From contig USTC01000074.1 in NCBI GenBank assembly GCA_900557505.1, positions 1 through 6,466 on the forward strand: a stretch of 6,466 nt of DNA, given 5' to 3'. The stretch comes from an uncultured Collinsella sp. Lineage in GTDB: Bacteria > Actinomycetota > Coriobacteriia > Coriobacteriales > Coriobacteriaceae. Numbering within the stretch: position 1 is the stretch's first letter; each line of letters starts with the position of its first letter. This document shows, one piece after another, positions 1-4,904 of this stretch. Made by a program: the position numbers and the translations under genes. The notes below the pieces were generated by a model, which was not told where the DNA came from, made no database searches, and saw only the letters and a program-made list of their open reading frames with translations.

Positions 1-55
1 CCGCGAGGGTGGCCACACCGTCGGTTCGGGCATCGTCTCCACGATCATTGAGTAA
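1..55 (+). CDS. tuf: Elongation factor Tu, C-terminal end (partial)
   Basis: Only the last 17 codons and the TAA stop (53-55) are inside the window. They read REGGHTVGSGIVSTIIE, which fits the highly conserved C-terminus of EF-Tu domain 3 (typically REGGRTVGSG.V..I.E). EF-Tu is the GTPase that delivers aminoacyl-tRNA to the ribosome in the cytoplasm. The identification rests on this short tail plus the context: a terminator follows at once, and the downstream order rpmG, tRNA-Trp, secE, nusG, rplK, rplA commonly lies beside tuf in bacteria. The rest of the gene lies upstream of the window. Confidence 0.9.
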   Translation, partial: REGGHTVGSGIVSTIIE

Positions 56-82
56 ATTAGCTCTTTGATATAGCTGACTTAG

Positions 83-117
83 AGAACCCGGCACTTATAT
101 GGGTGCCGGGTTCTTTT
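83..117 (+). terminator. Rho-independent terminator after tuf
   Basis: A perfect 11-bp GC-rich stem (GAACCCGGCAC at 84-94 with GTGCCGGGTTC at 103-113) with an 8-base loop is followed by TTTT (114-117). A83-T114 can extend the stem. It starts 28 bases after the tuf stop, so it should end the tuf transcript and separate it from rpmG. Confidence 0.9.
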
Positions 118-259
118 CTGCAATGGATATTGAGCCGTTTCTGGTGTCGAGAGGATCGACAATGATCCTGGGCGCACCGTCGATTAGCTCTCGTTGGCTT
201 CATTGATGTGTTCCAAATATGAATGGATCCACCGAGAACCAATTGATTCGAGGTTTTCA

Positions 260-287
260 TTGACAGCACTTACATAGAGCTGATAAA
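260..287 (+). promoter_or_regulatory. Sigma-70-type promoter for rpmG-tRNA-Trp (and possibly secE-nusG)
   Basis: A perfect -35 TTGACA (260-265) is followed after 16 bases by GATAAA (282-287), a 4/6 match to TATAAT. Transcription would start near 294, giving a leader of about 40 bases before rpmG. It lies in the 217-base gap between the tuf terminator and rpmG, where a fresh promoter is expected. The rest of the gap shows no coding sequence. A modest hairpin (AGGATC 152-157 with GATCCT 164-169) lacks a T-run and has no evident role. Confidence 0.65.
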
Positions 288-334
288 GTACCAACTCGTG
301 CCCGTACGGGGCGGAAATGAAAGGTTCAGGATAC

Positions 335-484
335 ATGCGTACTCTAGTTACTCTTGCGTGCACTGAGTGCAAGCGCCGCAACTATACGACCACCAAGAAC
401 AAGTCGACCATGCCTGATCGTATGGAGATCAAAAAGTATTGCCCCTGGTGCCGTCACCACACGCTGCACAAAGAGACTCGCTAG
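335..484 (+). CDS. rpmG: 50S ribosomal protein L33 (zinc-ribbon form)
   Basis: This 49-residue protein is the usual length for L33, a small protein of the large ribosomal subunit near the tRNA exit site. It starts [19 protein letters not shown] and ends HTLHKETR. Two CxxC pairs (C9/C12 and C36/C39) form the zinc-binding knuckle, so this is the zinc-dependent (C+) paralogue rather than the zinc-free form that some bacteria induce under zinc starvation. The start is ATG 335, with a weak purine-rich site AAAGG (320-324) upstream. Codon 4 is CTA, otherwise rare in this window. The tRNA-Trp gene begins 13 bases after the stop with no terminator between, so the two are probably co-transcribed. Many bacteria carry several rpmG copies, so this may be one of two or more. 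Confidence 0.96.
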   Translation: MRTLVTLACTECKRRNYTTTKNKSTMPDRMEIKKYCPWCRHHTLHKETR

Positions 485-497
485 TCTCTAGTCACAT

Positions 498-573
498 ACG
501 CCAGTAGTTCAATTGGTAGAGCATCGGTCTCCAAAACCGAGTGTTGAGGGTTCGAGTCCTTCCTGGCGTGCCA
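498..573 (+). tRNA. tRNA-Trp (anticodon CCA)
   Basis: A complete 76-base cloverleaf. The acceptor stem ACGCCAG (498-504) pairs with CTGGCGT (563-569), followed by discriminator G570 and an encoded CCA tail (571-573). The anticodon stem TCGGT (524-528)/ACCGA (536-540) encloses loop CTCCAAA, placing anticodon CCA at 531-533, which reads UGG. The T arm is GAGGG/CCTTC (546-550/558-562, one G-U) around TTCGAGT. A tRNA-Trp between rpmG and secE is a widespread arrangement in Gram-positive genomes. Confidence 0.97.
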
Positions 574-582
574 GTCATTATT

Positions 583-613
583 CCGTAAGCTCCCAATTGG
601 GGGCTTACGGTTT
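583..613 (+). terminator. Probable intrinsic terminator between tRNA-Trp and secE
   Basis: CCGTAAGC (583-590) pairs with GCTTACGG (603-610). The stem continues through T591-G602 and CCC/GGG (592-594/599-601) to an AATT loop, giving 12 bp with one G-U, followed by TTT (611-613). The T-run is short, so it may be leaky, letting some transcript run into secE, or it may help define the tRNA 3' end. Confidence 0.6.
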
Positions 614-626
614 ACTCATGTATAAG
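597..626 (+). promoter_or_regulatory. Possible weak promoter for secE-nusG
   Basis: TATAAG (621-626) is a 5/6 match to the -10 consensus and sits just past the terminator-like hairpin. The best -35 at an 18-base spacing is TTGGGG (597-602), only 3/6. Initiation would fall near 633, almost on the secE ribosome binding site, which is uncomfortably short. This is a candidate only. Confidence 0.25.
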
Positions 627-649
627 CGCATTGCGCGGAGGTAACCCAA

Positions 650-988
650 ATGGCCAACAAGAAGAACAAGAAGAAGGCTCAGCAGCCGGCACCTGCCAAT
701 AACGCTGCCGCCAACTCCAAGGTTGAGGCCAAGAAGGCCGTTGCCAAGAAGAACGAGAAGGCTGCGAAGTCCAAGAAGAACGAGAAGCCTGGTTTCTTCG
801 CCCGCACCAAGAAGTATTTCGCTTCGGTGAAGTCCGAGATGAAGCGTGTCACGTGGCCCGATAAGAAGGAGCTCGTGAACTACTCGGTTGTCGTTTGCGC
901 TTCTCTGATCGTCGTCGGCGTCGTCATCGCTCTGCTCGATGCTGGCTTTGGCGAGGCTCTTGCTCTGTTCTCTGGATTGAGGGGCTAA
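650..988 (+). CDS. secE: Preprotein translocase subunit SecE
   Basis: SecE is the small membrane clamp that stabilises SecY in the SecYEG protein-export channel. The 112-residue product has an Ala/Lys-rich, probably disordered extension (1-46), longer than in minimal Gram-positive SecE. An amphipathic surface helix follows with the family signature KSEMKRVTWPDKKELVN (61-77), then one hydrophobic transmembrane segment (about 79-97), ending LALFSGLRG. It is the one-TM form, not the three-TM form of enterobacteria. ATG 650 is supported by GGAGGT (637-642) at 7-base spacing. nusG starts 3 bases after the stop, and its Shine-Dalgarno lies inside the secE 3' end, so the two genes are tightly coupled. 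The secE-nusG pair is nearly universal in bacteria. Confidence 0.97.
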   Translation: MANKKNKKKAQQPAPANNAAANSKVEAKKAVAKKNEKAAKSKKNEKPGFFARTKKYFASVKSEMKRVTWPDKKELVNYSVVVCASLIVVGVVIALLDAGFGEALALFSGLRG

Positions 989-991
989 ACC

Positions 992-1528
992 ATGTCTAAG
1001 CGTTGGTACGTCGTTCACACTTACTCTGGATACGAGAACCGCGTTAAGTCCGATCTCGAGCATCGCATCGAGACCATGGGCATGCAGGACCGTATCTTTG
1101 ATATCGAGATTCCTATGGAGCGCGTCACCGAGATTAAAGAGGGTGGCAAGCGCGAGACCAAGGATTCCAAGATCTTCCCGGGTTATGTCCTGGTCCGCAT
1201 GGAGATGGATGACGATGCTTGGACGTGCGTTCGTAACACGCCTGGCGTCACCGGTTTCCTGGGCGGCAACGGCAAGCCCGCTCCGCTTTCCCGCGACGAG
1301 TACAACAAGATGACTCGTCGTCCCGGTAAGGGCGATTCGCCCAAGCGCACCTCGGTTGATATTCAGGTCGGCACGTCCGTCCGCGTCACCGATGGTCCGC
1401 TTACCGACTTTGATGGCAAGGTCTCCGAGGTTAACACCGAGGCTGGCAAGCTCAAGGTCACGCTGATGATCTTTGGCCGTGAGACGCCGGTCGAGCTCGA
1501 CTTTAACCAGGTCGCTGTCATCGCTTAA
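992..1528 (+). CDS. nusG: Transcription termination/antitermination factor NusG
   Basis: NusG binds RNA polymerase through its N-terminal domain and contacts Rho or ribosomal S10 through its C-terminal KOW domain, tuning pausing, termination and transcription-translation coupling. The 178-residue protein is of standard length. The NGN domain spans about 4-115, starting KRWYVVHTYSGYENRVK, with the conserved KIFPGYVLVRMEMDD (60-74) and TPGVTGFLG (83-91). The KOW domain follows at about 125-178, with VRVTDGPLTDFDGKVSEV (130-147) and FGRETPVELDF (161-171). ATG 992 has a GAGGGG Shine-Dalgarno (979-984) within the end of secE, 7 bases upstream. The 120-base gap to rplK holds no gene. Confidence 0.98.
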   Translation: MSKRWYVVHTYSGYENRVKSDLEHRIETMGMQDRIFDIEIPMERVTEIKEGGKRETKDSKIFPGYVLVRMEMDDDAWTCVRNTPGVTGFLGGNGKPAPLSRDEYNKMTRRPGKGDSPKRTSVDIQVGTSVRVTDGPLTDFDGKVSEVNTEAGKLKVTLMIFGRETPVELDFNQVAVIA

Positions 1529-1648
1529 GTTTTCGTCCGTTCGCGCGAGCGTGCTTCTTCTGTGACTGCTCATCTCAGGAGTGCTTCTAACACGTGCGTG
1601 CTTACGATATAGCAAGTACTTCACACTCGTGATTCGAAAGGAATGACC

Positions 1649-2077
1649 ATGGCTGAGAAGAAGGTTGCCAACGTCATTAAGCTCCAGATTCCTGCTGGTG
1701 CCGCTAACCCCGCTCCTCCCGTCGGCCCCGCCCTGGGCGCTGCTGGCGTGAACATCATGCAGTTCTGCCAGGCCTTTAACGCCGAGACGCAGGACAAGAA
1801 GGGCGACATCATCCCCGTTGAGATCTCTGTCTACGAGGATAAGTCCTTCTCCTTCATCACCAAGACCCCGCCGGCGGCTCACCTCATCAAGAAGGAGCTG
1901 AACCTCAAGTCTGGTTCCGCTAAGCCCCAGGCCGACAAGGTCGGTCAGCTCTCCCAGGAGCAGCTCACCAAGATCGCCGAGATCAAGATGCCGGACCTCA
2001 ATGCCAACGACATTGACGCCGCCAAGAAGATCATCGCCGGTACCGCCCGTTCCATGGGCGTCACCATCGCTGAGTAG
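1649..2077 (+). CDS. rplK: 50S ribosomal protein L11
   Basis: L11 forms, with 23S rRNA, the GTPase-associated centre at the base of the L7/L12 stalk, where translational GTPases and RelA act and where thiostrepton binds. The 142-residue product has the usual length: an N-terminal domain (about 1-72) with the proline-rich [10 protein letters not shown] (21-30), then the rRNA-binding C-terminal domain (about 75-140) ending [12 protein letters not shown]. An in-frame ATG at 1643 exists, but the Shine-Dalgarno AAGG (1638-1641) would be only 1 base from it. It is 7 bases from ATG 1649, which also gives the expected MAEKKV start, so 1649 is chosen. It is followed by a structured 117-base gap and then rplA, the usual L11-L1 pair. 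Confidence 0.97.
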   Translation: MAEKKVANVIKLQIPAGAANPAPPVGPALGAAGVNIMQFCQAFNAETQDKKGDIIPVEISVYEDKSFSFITKTPPAAHLIKKELNLKSGSAKPQADKVGQLSQEQLTKIAEIKMPDLNANDIDAAKKIIAGTARSMGVTIAE

Positions 2078-2095
2078 CGATTTCTTATGGTAACG

Positions 2096-2145
2096 ACGGG
2101 TGCTCCGACCGGGGCGCCCGTTAAATGTGTGCAATAGGGCACACG
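2096..2145 (+). promoter_or_regulatory. Two stable hairpins in the rplK-rplA spacer
   Basis: The first is an 11-bp stem with two G-U pairs: 2096-2106 pairs with 2111-2121 around loop GACC. It is GC-rich but is followed by TAAATG, not a T-run, so it is a poor terminator. The second is GTGTGC (2127-2132) with GCACAC (2139-2144) around a 6-base loop. Together with the L1-site-like hairpin just downstream they fold nearly the whole spacer. Their role is not evident; they could stabilise mRNA ends, mark a processing site or extend the L1 operator. Confidence 0.55.
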
Positions 2146-2151
2146 ATACGA

Positions 2152-2181
2152 TGTGGGAGGGCTCACGCCCGTTTAACCACA
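2152..2181 (+). promoter_or_regulatory. Candidate L1-binding autoregulatory site upstream of rplA
   Basis: The outer helix TGTGG (2152-2156) pairs with CCACA (2177-2181). An asymmetric internal loop has GA (2157-2158) on the 5' side and GTTTAA (2171-2176) on the 3' side. The inner helix GGGC (2159-2162)/GCCC (2167-2170) closes on TCAC. As I recall it, the L1 site in E. coli 23S rRNA has GGUGGGAGGCU on one strand and GAGCCG...AUACCACC on the other; archaeal L1 mRNA operators likewise have a 2-base/6-base loop between two helices. The shared GTGGGAGG, the GCC-G and the CCAC closure are visible here. The hairpin abuts AGGAGGT (2181-2187), so bound L1 should block rplA initiation when free rRNA is short. 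Confidence 0.65.
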
Positions 2182-2194
2182 GGAGGTAATGCAC

Positions 2195-2902
2195 ATGGCT
2201 AAGCATGGTAAGAGCTATAACGCCGCTGCCGAGAAGATCGACCGCGCCACGCTCTACACCCCCCTTCAGGCTGCCAAGCTCATCAAGGAGCTCGACACCG
2301 CCAAGTTCGACGAGACTGTCGAGGCCCACTTCCGTCTGGGCATCGATACTCGTAAGGCTGACCAGAACATCCGTGGTTCCATCTCTCTGCCCCACGGCAC
2401 CGGCAAGACCGTTCGTGTTGCCGTCTTCGCCGAGGGCGAGAAGGCTCGCGAGGCCGAGGCTGCCGGCGCCGACATCATCGGTTCCGACGAGCTCGTCGCC
2501 CAGATCCAGAAGGGCGAGATCAACTTCGACGCCGCTATCGCTACGCCGAACATGATGGCCAAGGTTGGCCGCATCGGTAAGATCCTTGGTCCCCGTGGCC
2601 TCATGCCGAACCCCAAGCTCGGCACCGTTACCATGGACGTCGCCAAGATGGTCTCCGAGCTCAAGGCCGGCCGCGTTGAGTATCGCGCCGACCGCTACGG
2701 CATCTGCCACGTGCCCCTGGGCAAGAAGTCCTTCTCTGAGCAGCAGCTCGTCGAGAACTACGCTGCCCTGTACACCGAGATTCTGCGCGTCAAGCCCTCT
2801 TCTGCTAAGGGTAAGTACGTCAAGTCCATCTCCGTGTCTTCCACCATGGGCCCTGGCATCAAGGTCGATCCCGCTGTCCAGCGTGACTTCCTGGCTGAGT
2901 AA
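2195..2902 (+). CDS. rplA: 50S ribosomal protein L1
   Basis: L1 builds the mobile L1 stalk that helps release deacylated tRNA from the E site, and in many bacteria also represses translation of its own mRNA. The 235-residue protein has the usual length. Domain I is formed by both termini, with the rRNA-contact region around [14 protein letters not shown] (35-48) and TMGPG (217-221). Domain II lies in the middle, with the family signature [15 protein letters not shown] (127-141). Two ATGs are in frame: 2189 is only 1 base from AGGAGGT (2181-2187), while 2195 is 7 bases away and gives the typical MAKHGKSY start, so 2195 is chosen. The gene ends in a strong terminator, so rplJ and rplL are not in this transcript. 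Confidence 0.97.
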   Translation: MAKHGKSYNAAAEKIDRATLYTPLQAAKLIKELDTAKFDETVEAHFRLGIDTRKADQNIRGSISLPHGTGKTVRVAVFAEGEKAREAEAAGADIIGSDELVAQIQKGEINFDAAIATPNMMAKVGRIGKILGPRGLMPNPKLGTVTMDVAKMVSELKAGRVEYRADRYGICHVPLGKKSFSEQQLVENYAALYTEILRVKPSSAKGKYVKSISVSSTMGPGIKVDPAVQRDFLAE

Positions 2903-2938
2903 CTAACAGTTACTGCCTGAGCAAAGCAAGCATTGCTA

Positions 2939-2979
2939 AAGAAACCCGGTTCTGCCTCGTGTGGAACCGGGTTTCTTGC
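2939..2979 (+). terminator. Rho-independent terminator after rplA
   Basis: A perfect 12-bp stem, GAAACCCGGTTC (2941-2952) with GAACCGGGTTTC (2964-2975), is extended by A2939-A2940 with T2976-T2977 to 14 bp around an 11-base loop. The 3' arm supplies a broken T-rich tail (TTTCTT). It begins 36 bases after the rplA stop and closes the ribosomal transcription unit. Confidence 0.88.
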
Positions 2980-3064
2980 TATTGCGTTCCAAAAGCACGA
3001 CGAAGGGGACAGGCGCTATTGTGTTGGCGTTGGTCCAAAAACTCGCTGCATATCGTTTCCTCTG

Positions 3065-3073
3065 TGTTACACT
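3065..3073 (+). promoter_or_regulatory. Candidate extended -10 promoter of the leu operon
   Basis: TGTTACACT contains an extended -10 (TGN) followed by TACACT, 4/6 to consensus. No good -35 is visible at 16-18 bases, though extended -10 promoters tolerate that. Transcription would start near 3080, about 37 bases before the leader peptide ATG, suiting an attenuator-controlled operon. The preceding stretch 2980-3064 shows no gene or other recognisable signal. Confidence 0.4.
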
Positions 3074-3116
3074 TTACCGAGATGTAGTGAATACCCGAGG
3101 CTGAAAGGAGCCTAAC

Positions 3117-3176
3117 ATGTTCAATAACACGCAGCAGCTCCTAGGCCTAGCGCTACTAGATTGGATAGCGCGCTAG
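3117..3176 (+). CDS. leuL: leu operon leader peptide (attenuator-coupled)
   Basis: A 19-codon frame encodes MFNNTQQLLGLALLDWIAR, with AAAGGAG (3104-3110) 6 bases before ATG 3117. Five of its 19 residues are Leu, at 3138-3140 (CTC) and 3141, 3147, 3153 and 3156 (all CTA). I scanned leuA and leuC in frame and found no CTA codon, so the leader is loaded with a little-used Leu codon and should be sensitive to charged tRNA-Leu. An ATA Ile codon (3165) follows. The peptide itself probably has no function; its translation reports leucine supply to the overlapping RNA structures. This is the classic leader-peptide arrangement, placed correctly before leuA. The symbol leuL is given by analogy with enterobacteria. 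Confidence 0.85.
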   Translation: MFNNTQQLLGLALLDWIAR

Positions 3177-3222
3177 GGTTGTAATCTCGCTATAACGATG
3201 AGTTGTACCCGGGTGCGCTATC
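3147..3222 (+). promoter_or_regulatory. leu attenuator: alternative 1:2 and 2:3 (antiterminator) pairings
   Basis: Segment 2, at the end of the leader peptide frame, has GATAGCGC (3164-3171), perfectly complementary to GCGCTATC (3215-3222), part of the 5' arm of the downstream terminator. The pairing extends with two G-U pairs through 3172-3174/3212-3214 and, after one mismatch, GGGT (3176-3179)/ACCC (3207-3210). Segment 1 within the Leu codons, CTAGCG (3147-3152) plus CT, can instead pair with AG...CGCTAG (3167-3176). Predicted logic: stalling at the early CTA codons frees segment 2 to form the antiterminator, so leuA is read. A ribosome reaching the stop at 3174 covers segment 2, so the terminator forms. 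With no translation, 1:2 pairing also favours the terminator. Confidence 0.8.
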
Positions 3223-3263
3223 GTCCGCCGCTTTTGGGCGTGATGAGCGACACGGGTATTTTT
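3206..3263 (+). terminator. Attenuator terminator in the leu leader
   Basis: A long imperfect hairpin. TACCCG (3206-3211) pairs with CGGGTA (3253-3258), CGCT (3216-3219) with AGCG (3246-3249), ATC (3220-3222) with GAT (3242-3244), and CGCC (3226-3229) with GGCG (3237-3240) around a T-rich loop, with small bulges between. TTTTT follows at 3259-3263. Its 5' arm overlaps the antiterminator strand 3207-3222, so the two folds exclude each other. It ends about 65 bases before leuA. Confidence 0.8.
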
Positions 3264-3283
3264 CTATCTTGGGGCACTCCATC

Positions 3284-3322
3284 TCTCCTGAAAGCCATCT
3301 GTTTCTCAGGCATATCAGGAGG
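3284..3322 (+). promoter_or_regulatory. Possible Shine-Dalgarno-sequestering switch before leuA
   Basis: CTCCTGA (3285-3291) is perfectly complementary to TCAGGAG (3315-3321), which contains most of the leuA Shine-Dalgarno AGGAGG (3317-3322); T3284-G3322 could add a wobble. The same CTCCTGA can pair instead with TCAGG (3306-3310), leaving the Shine-Dalgarno free. The two options are mutually exclusive. The segments are short, so this may be chance, since CCTCC-like sequences occur without function. Confidence 0.4.
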
Positions 3323-3327
3323 AAATC

Positions 3328-4863
3328 ATGAGCCGCAAAATTGCAATCTTTGACACCACTCTGCGCGATGGAGAGCAGTCTCCCGGCGCCAGCATGAATA
3401 CCGAGGAAAAGCTCGTCATCGCACGTCAGCTGGTGCGCATGAACGTGGATGTTATCGAGGCGGGCTTTCCCATCTCGAGTCCCGGTGATTTTCGCTCGGT
3501 GCAGGAGATCGGCAAGATTGCGGGAGACCGTTGCACGGTATGCGGCCTCGCCCGTGCGGTCGACAAGGATATCGAAGTGGCCGCAGAAGCCCTCAAGACG
3601 GCTCAGAGGCCCCGTATTCATACCGGTCTGGGTGTGAGCCCCAGCCACCTGCGTGACAAGCTCCATATGACTGAGGATGAGGCTATCGAGCGCGCTATTC
3701 ACGCCGTGAAGCATGCTCGCAAGTTTGTCGACGACGTTGAGTTCTATGCCGAGGACGCGGGCCGCTCTGATCAGGGGTTCCTGGTTCGTATAATCGAGGC
3801 CGCGGTTAAGGCCGGCGCCACGGTGGTGAACATCCCGGACACTACGGGCTACAACATGCCTTGGGAGTTTGGCGCCCGTATTCGCGACCTGCGCGAGCGC
3901 GTGGCGGGCATCGAGGACGTTACGATCTCGGTCCACACCCATAACGACCTGGGTATGGCCACGGCACTTGCGCTCGAGGCCGTTCGTAACGGCGCGACAC
4001 AGATCGAGTGCACCATCAACGGCCTGGGCGAGCGTGCGGGTAACACGGCGCTCGAGGAGGTCGTTATGGCCATGAAGATGCACGAGCAGGATCTGGATGT
4101 GCACACCGACATCGTGACGACCGAGCTCACGCGCGCCTCCAAGCTCGTTAGCTCCATTACCGGCATTAACGTGCAGCCTAACAAGTCCATCGTGGGCGCC
4201 AATGCGTTCGCCCACAGCTCGGGCATTCATCAGGACGGCGTGCTCAAGGCGCGCGATACCTACGAGATCATCGATCCCAAGGACGTGGGCGCCGCCGGTT
4301 CCGAGATTATCCTTTCGGCGCGCTCGGGTCACGCGGCACTGCGCCATCGCCTCGCAGAGCTGGGCTACACCTTTGGTGACGAGGAATTCGAGGCCATCTA
4401 CCAGCGCTTCCTGGAAATCGCCGACCAAAAGAAGGAGGTCTTCGACGAGGATCTGGAGTCGATGGTCCAGGAGCGTCAGCGCGAGGTCAAAGCCATCTAC
4501 ACGCTCGATGCGCTTCAGGTTTCTTGCGGCGACCCGCTCATTCCTACGGCTACGGCAACCATTACCGACGAGGACGGCGAGACCCACGTGGTGTGCTCGA
4601 CGGGCACCGGCCCGGTCGACGCGGCGTACAAAGCGGTCGACAAGGCAATTTCTGCCCATGGCGAGCTGACGGAGTTCAACGTCAAGGCCATTACGCGCGG
4701 CATCGATGCCATTGGCGAGGTAACGGTTCGCATCACCGCCGAGGACGGCAAGATCTACACCGGACGCGGCGCGGACACGGACATCATCGTGAGCTCGGCC
4801 AAGGCTTACATCAACGCCATCAACCGCATGATCCAGACCAACCGCTCCAAGGCGGGCAAGTAA
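3328..4863 (+). CDS. leuA: 2-isopropylmalate synthase
   Basis: LeuA catalyses the committed step of leucine synthesis: acetyl-CoA plus 2-ketoisovalerate gives 2-isopropylmalate. The 511-residue length matches the bacterial (E. coli-type) enzyme rather than the longer form of mycobacteria and corynebacteria. The catalytic TIM barrel (about 5-270) shows [13 protein letters not shown] (8-20), with R13 and D14 at the active site, and the metal-binding HTHNDLG (203-209; H203, H205) with NGLGERAGN (231-239). SGIHQDG (298-304) lies in the linker region. The C-terminal leucine-binding regulatory domain (about 390-505) contains [13 protein letters not shown] (426-438) and [14 protein letters not shown] (481-494), so feedback inhibition by leucine is expected. 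Homocitrate and citramalate synthases are relatives, but the leuC-leuD context and leader peptide favour LeuA. ATG 3328 follows AGGAGG (3317-3322) at 5 bases. Confidence 0.96.
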   Translation: MSRKIAIFDTTLRDGEQSPGASMNTEEKLVIARQLVRMNVDVIEAGFPISSPGDFRSVQEIGKIAGDRCTVCGLARAVDKDIEVAAEALKTAQRPRIHTGLGVSPSHLRDKLHMTEDEAIERAIHAVKHARKFVDDVEFYAEDAGRSDQGFLVRIIEAAVKAGATVVNIPDTTGYNMPWEFGARIRDLRERVAGIEDVTISVHTHNDLGMATALALEAVRNGATQIECTINGLGERAGNTALEEVVMAMKMHEQDLDVHTDIVTTELTRASKLVSSITGINVQPNKSIVGANAFAHSSGIHQDGVLKARDTYEIIDPKDVGAAGSEIILSARSGHAALRHRLAELGYTFGDEEFEAIYQRFLEIADQKKEVFDEDLESMVQERQREVKAIYTLDALQVSCGDPLIPTATATITDEDGETHVVCSTGTGPVDAAYKAVDKAISAHGELTEFNVKAITRGIDAIGEVTVRITAEDGKIYTGRGADTDIIVSSAKAYINAINRMIQTNRSKAGK

Positions 4864-4904
4864 CGATATTCGGCAGGGCAAAGCCTGCATGAGAGGGGAA
4901 TCAC

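Noticed and set aside
57..381. Two minus-strand frames between tuf and rpmG
   Set aside because: They overlap the tuf terminator, the TTGACA promoter and the start of rpmG, have no convincing start signal, and look like random sequence.
1562..1591. Possible promoter GTGACT-N18-TCTAAC for rplK in the nusG-rplK gap
   Set aside because: Both hexamers are only 4/6 matches. Such pairs are common by chance, and read-through from nusG is the simpler explanation since no strong terminator follows nusG.
1591..1631. Possible long hairpin before rplK (CACG 1591-1594 with CGTG 1628-1631 and GTG 1598-1600 with CAC 1622-1624)
   Set aside because: Weak pairing broken by internal loops, and no GA/6-base asymmetric loop of an L1 operator; I cannot support a regulatory call.
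605..2710. A 701-codon open frame on the minus strand opposite secE, nusG, rplK and rplA
   Set aside because: It runs antisense through four certain genes. Its translation is Leu/Gly/Asp/Val-rich low-complexity text typical of the complement of strongly biased codons, without domains or a ribosome binding site.
2933..3115. A 60-codon + strand frame over the rplA terminator and the leu promoter region
   Set aside because: It begins inside the terminator hairpin region, has no Shine-Dalgarno and ends at the leader peptide's own Shine-Dalgarno; the sequence is better explained by regulatory elements.
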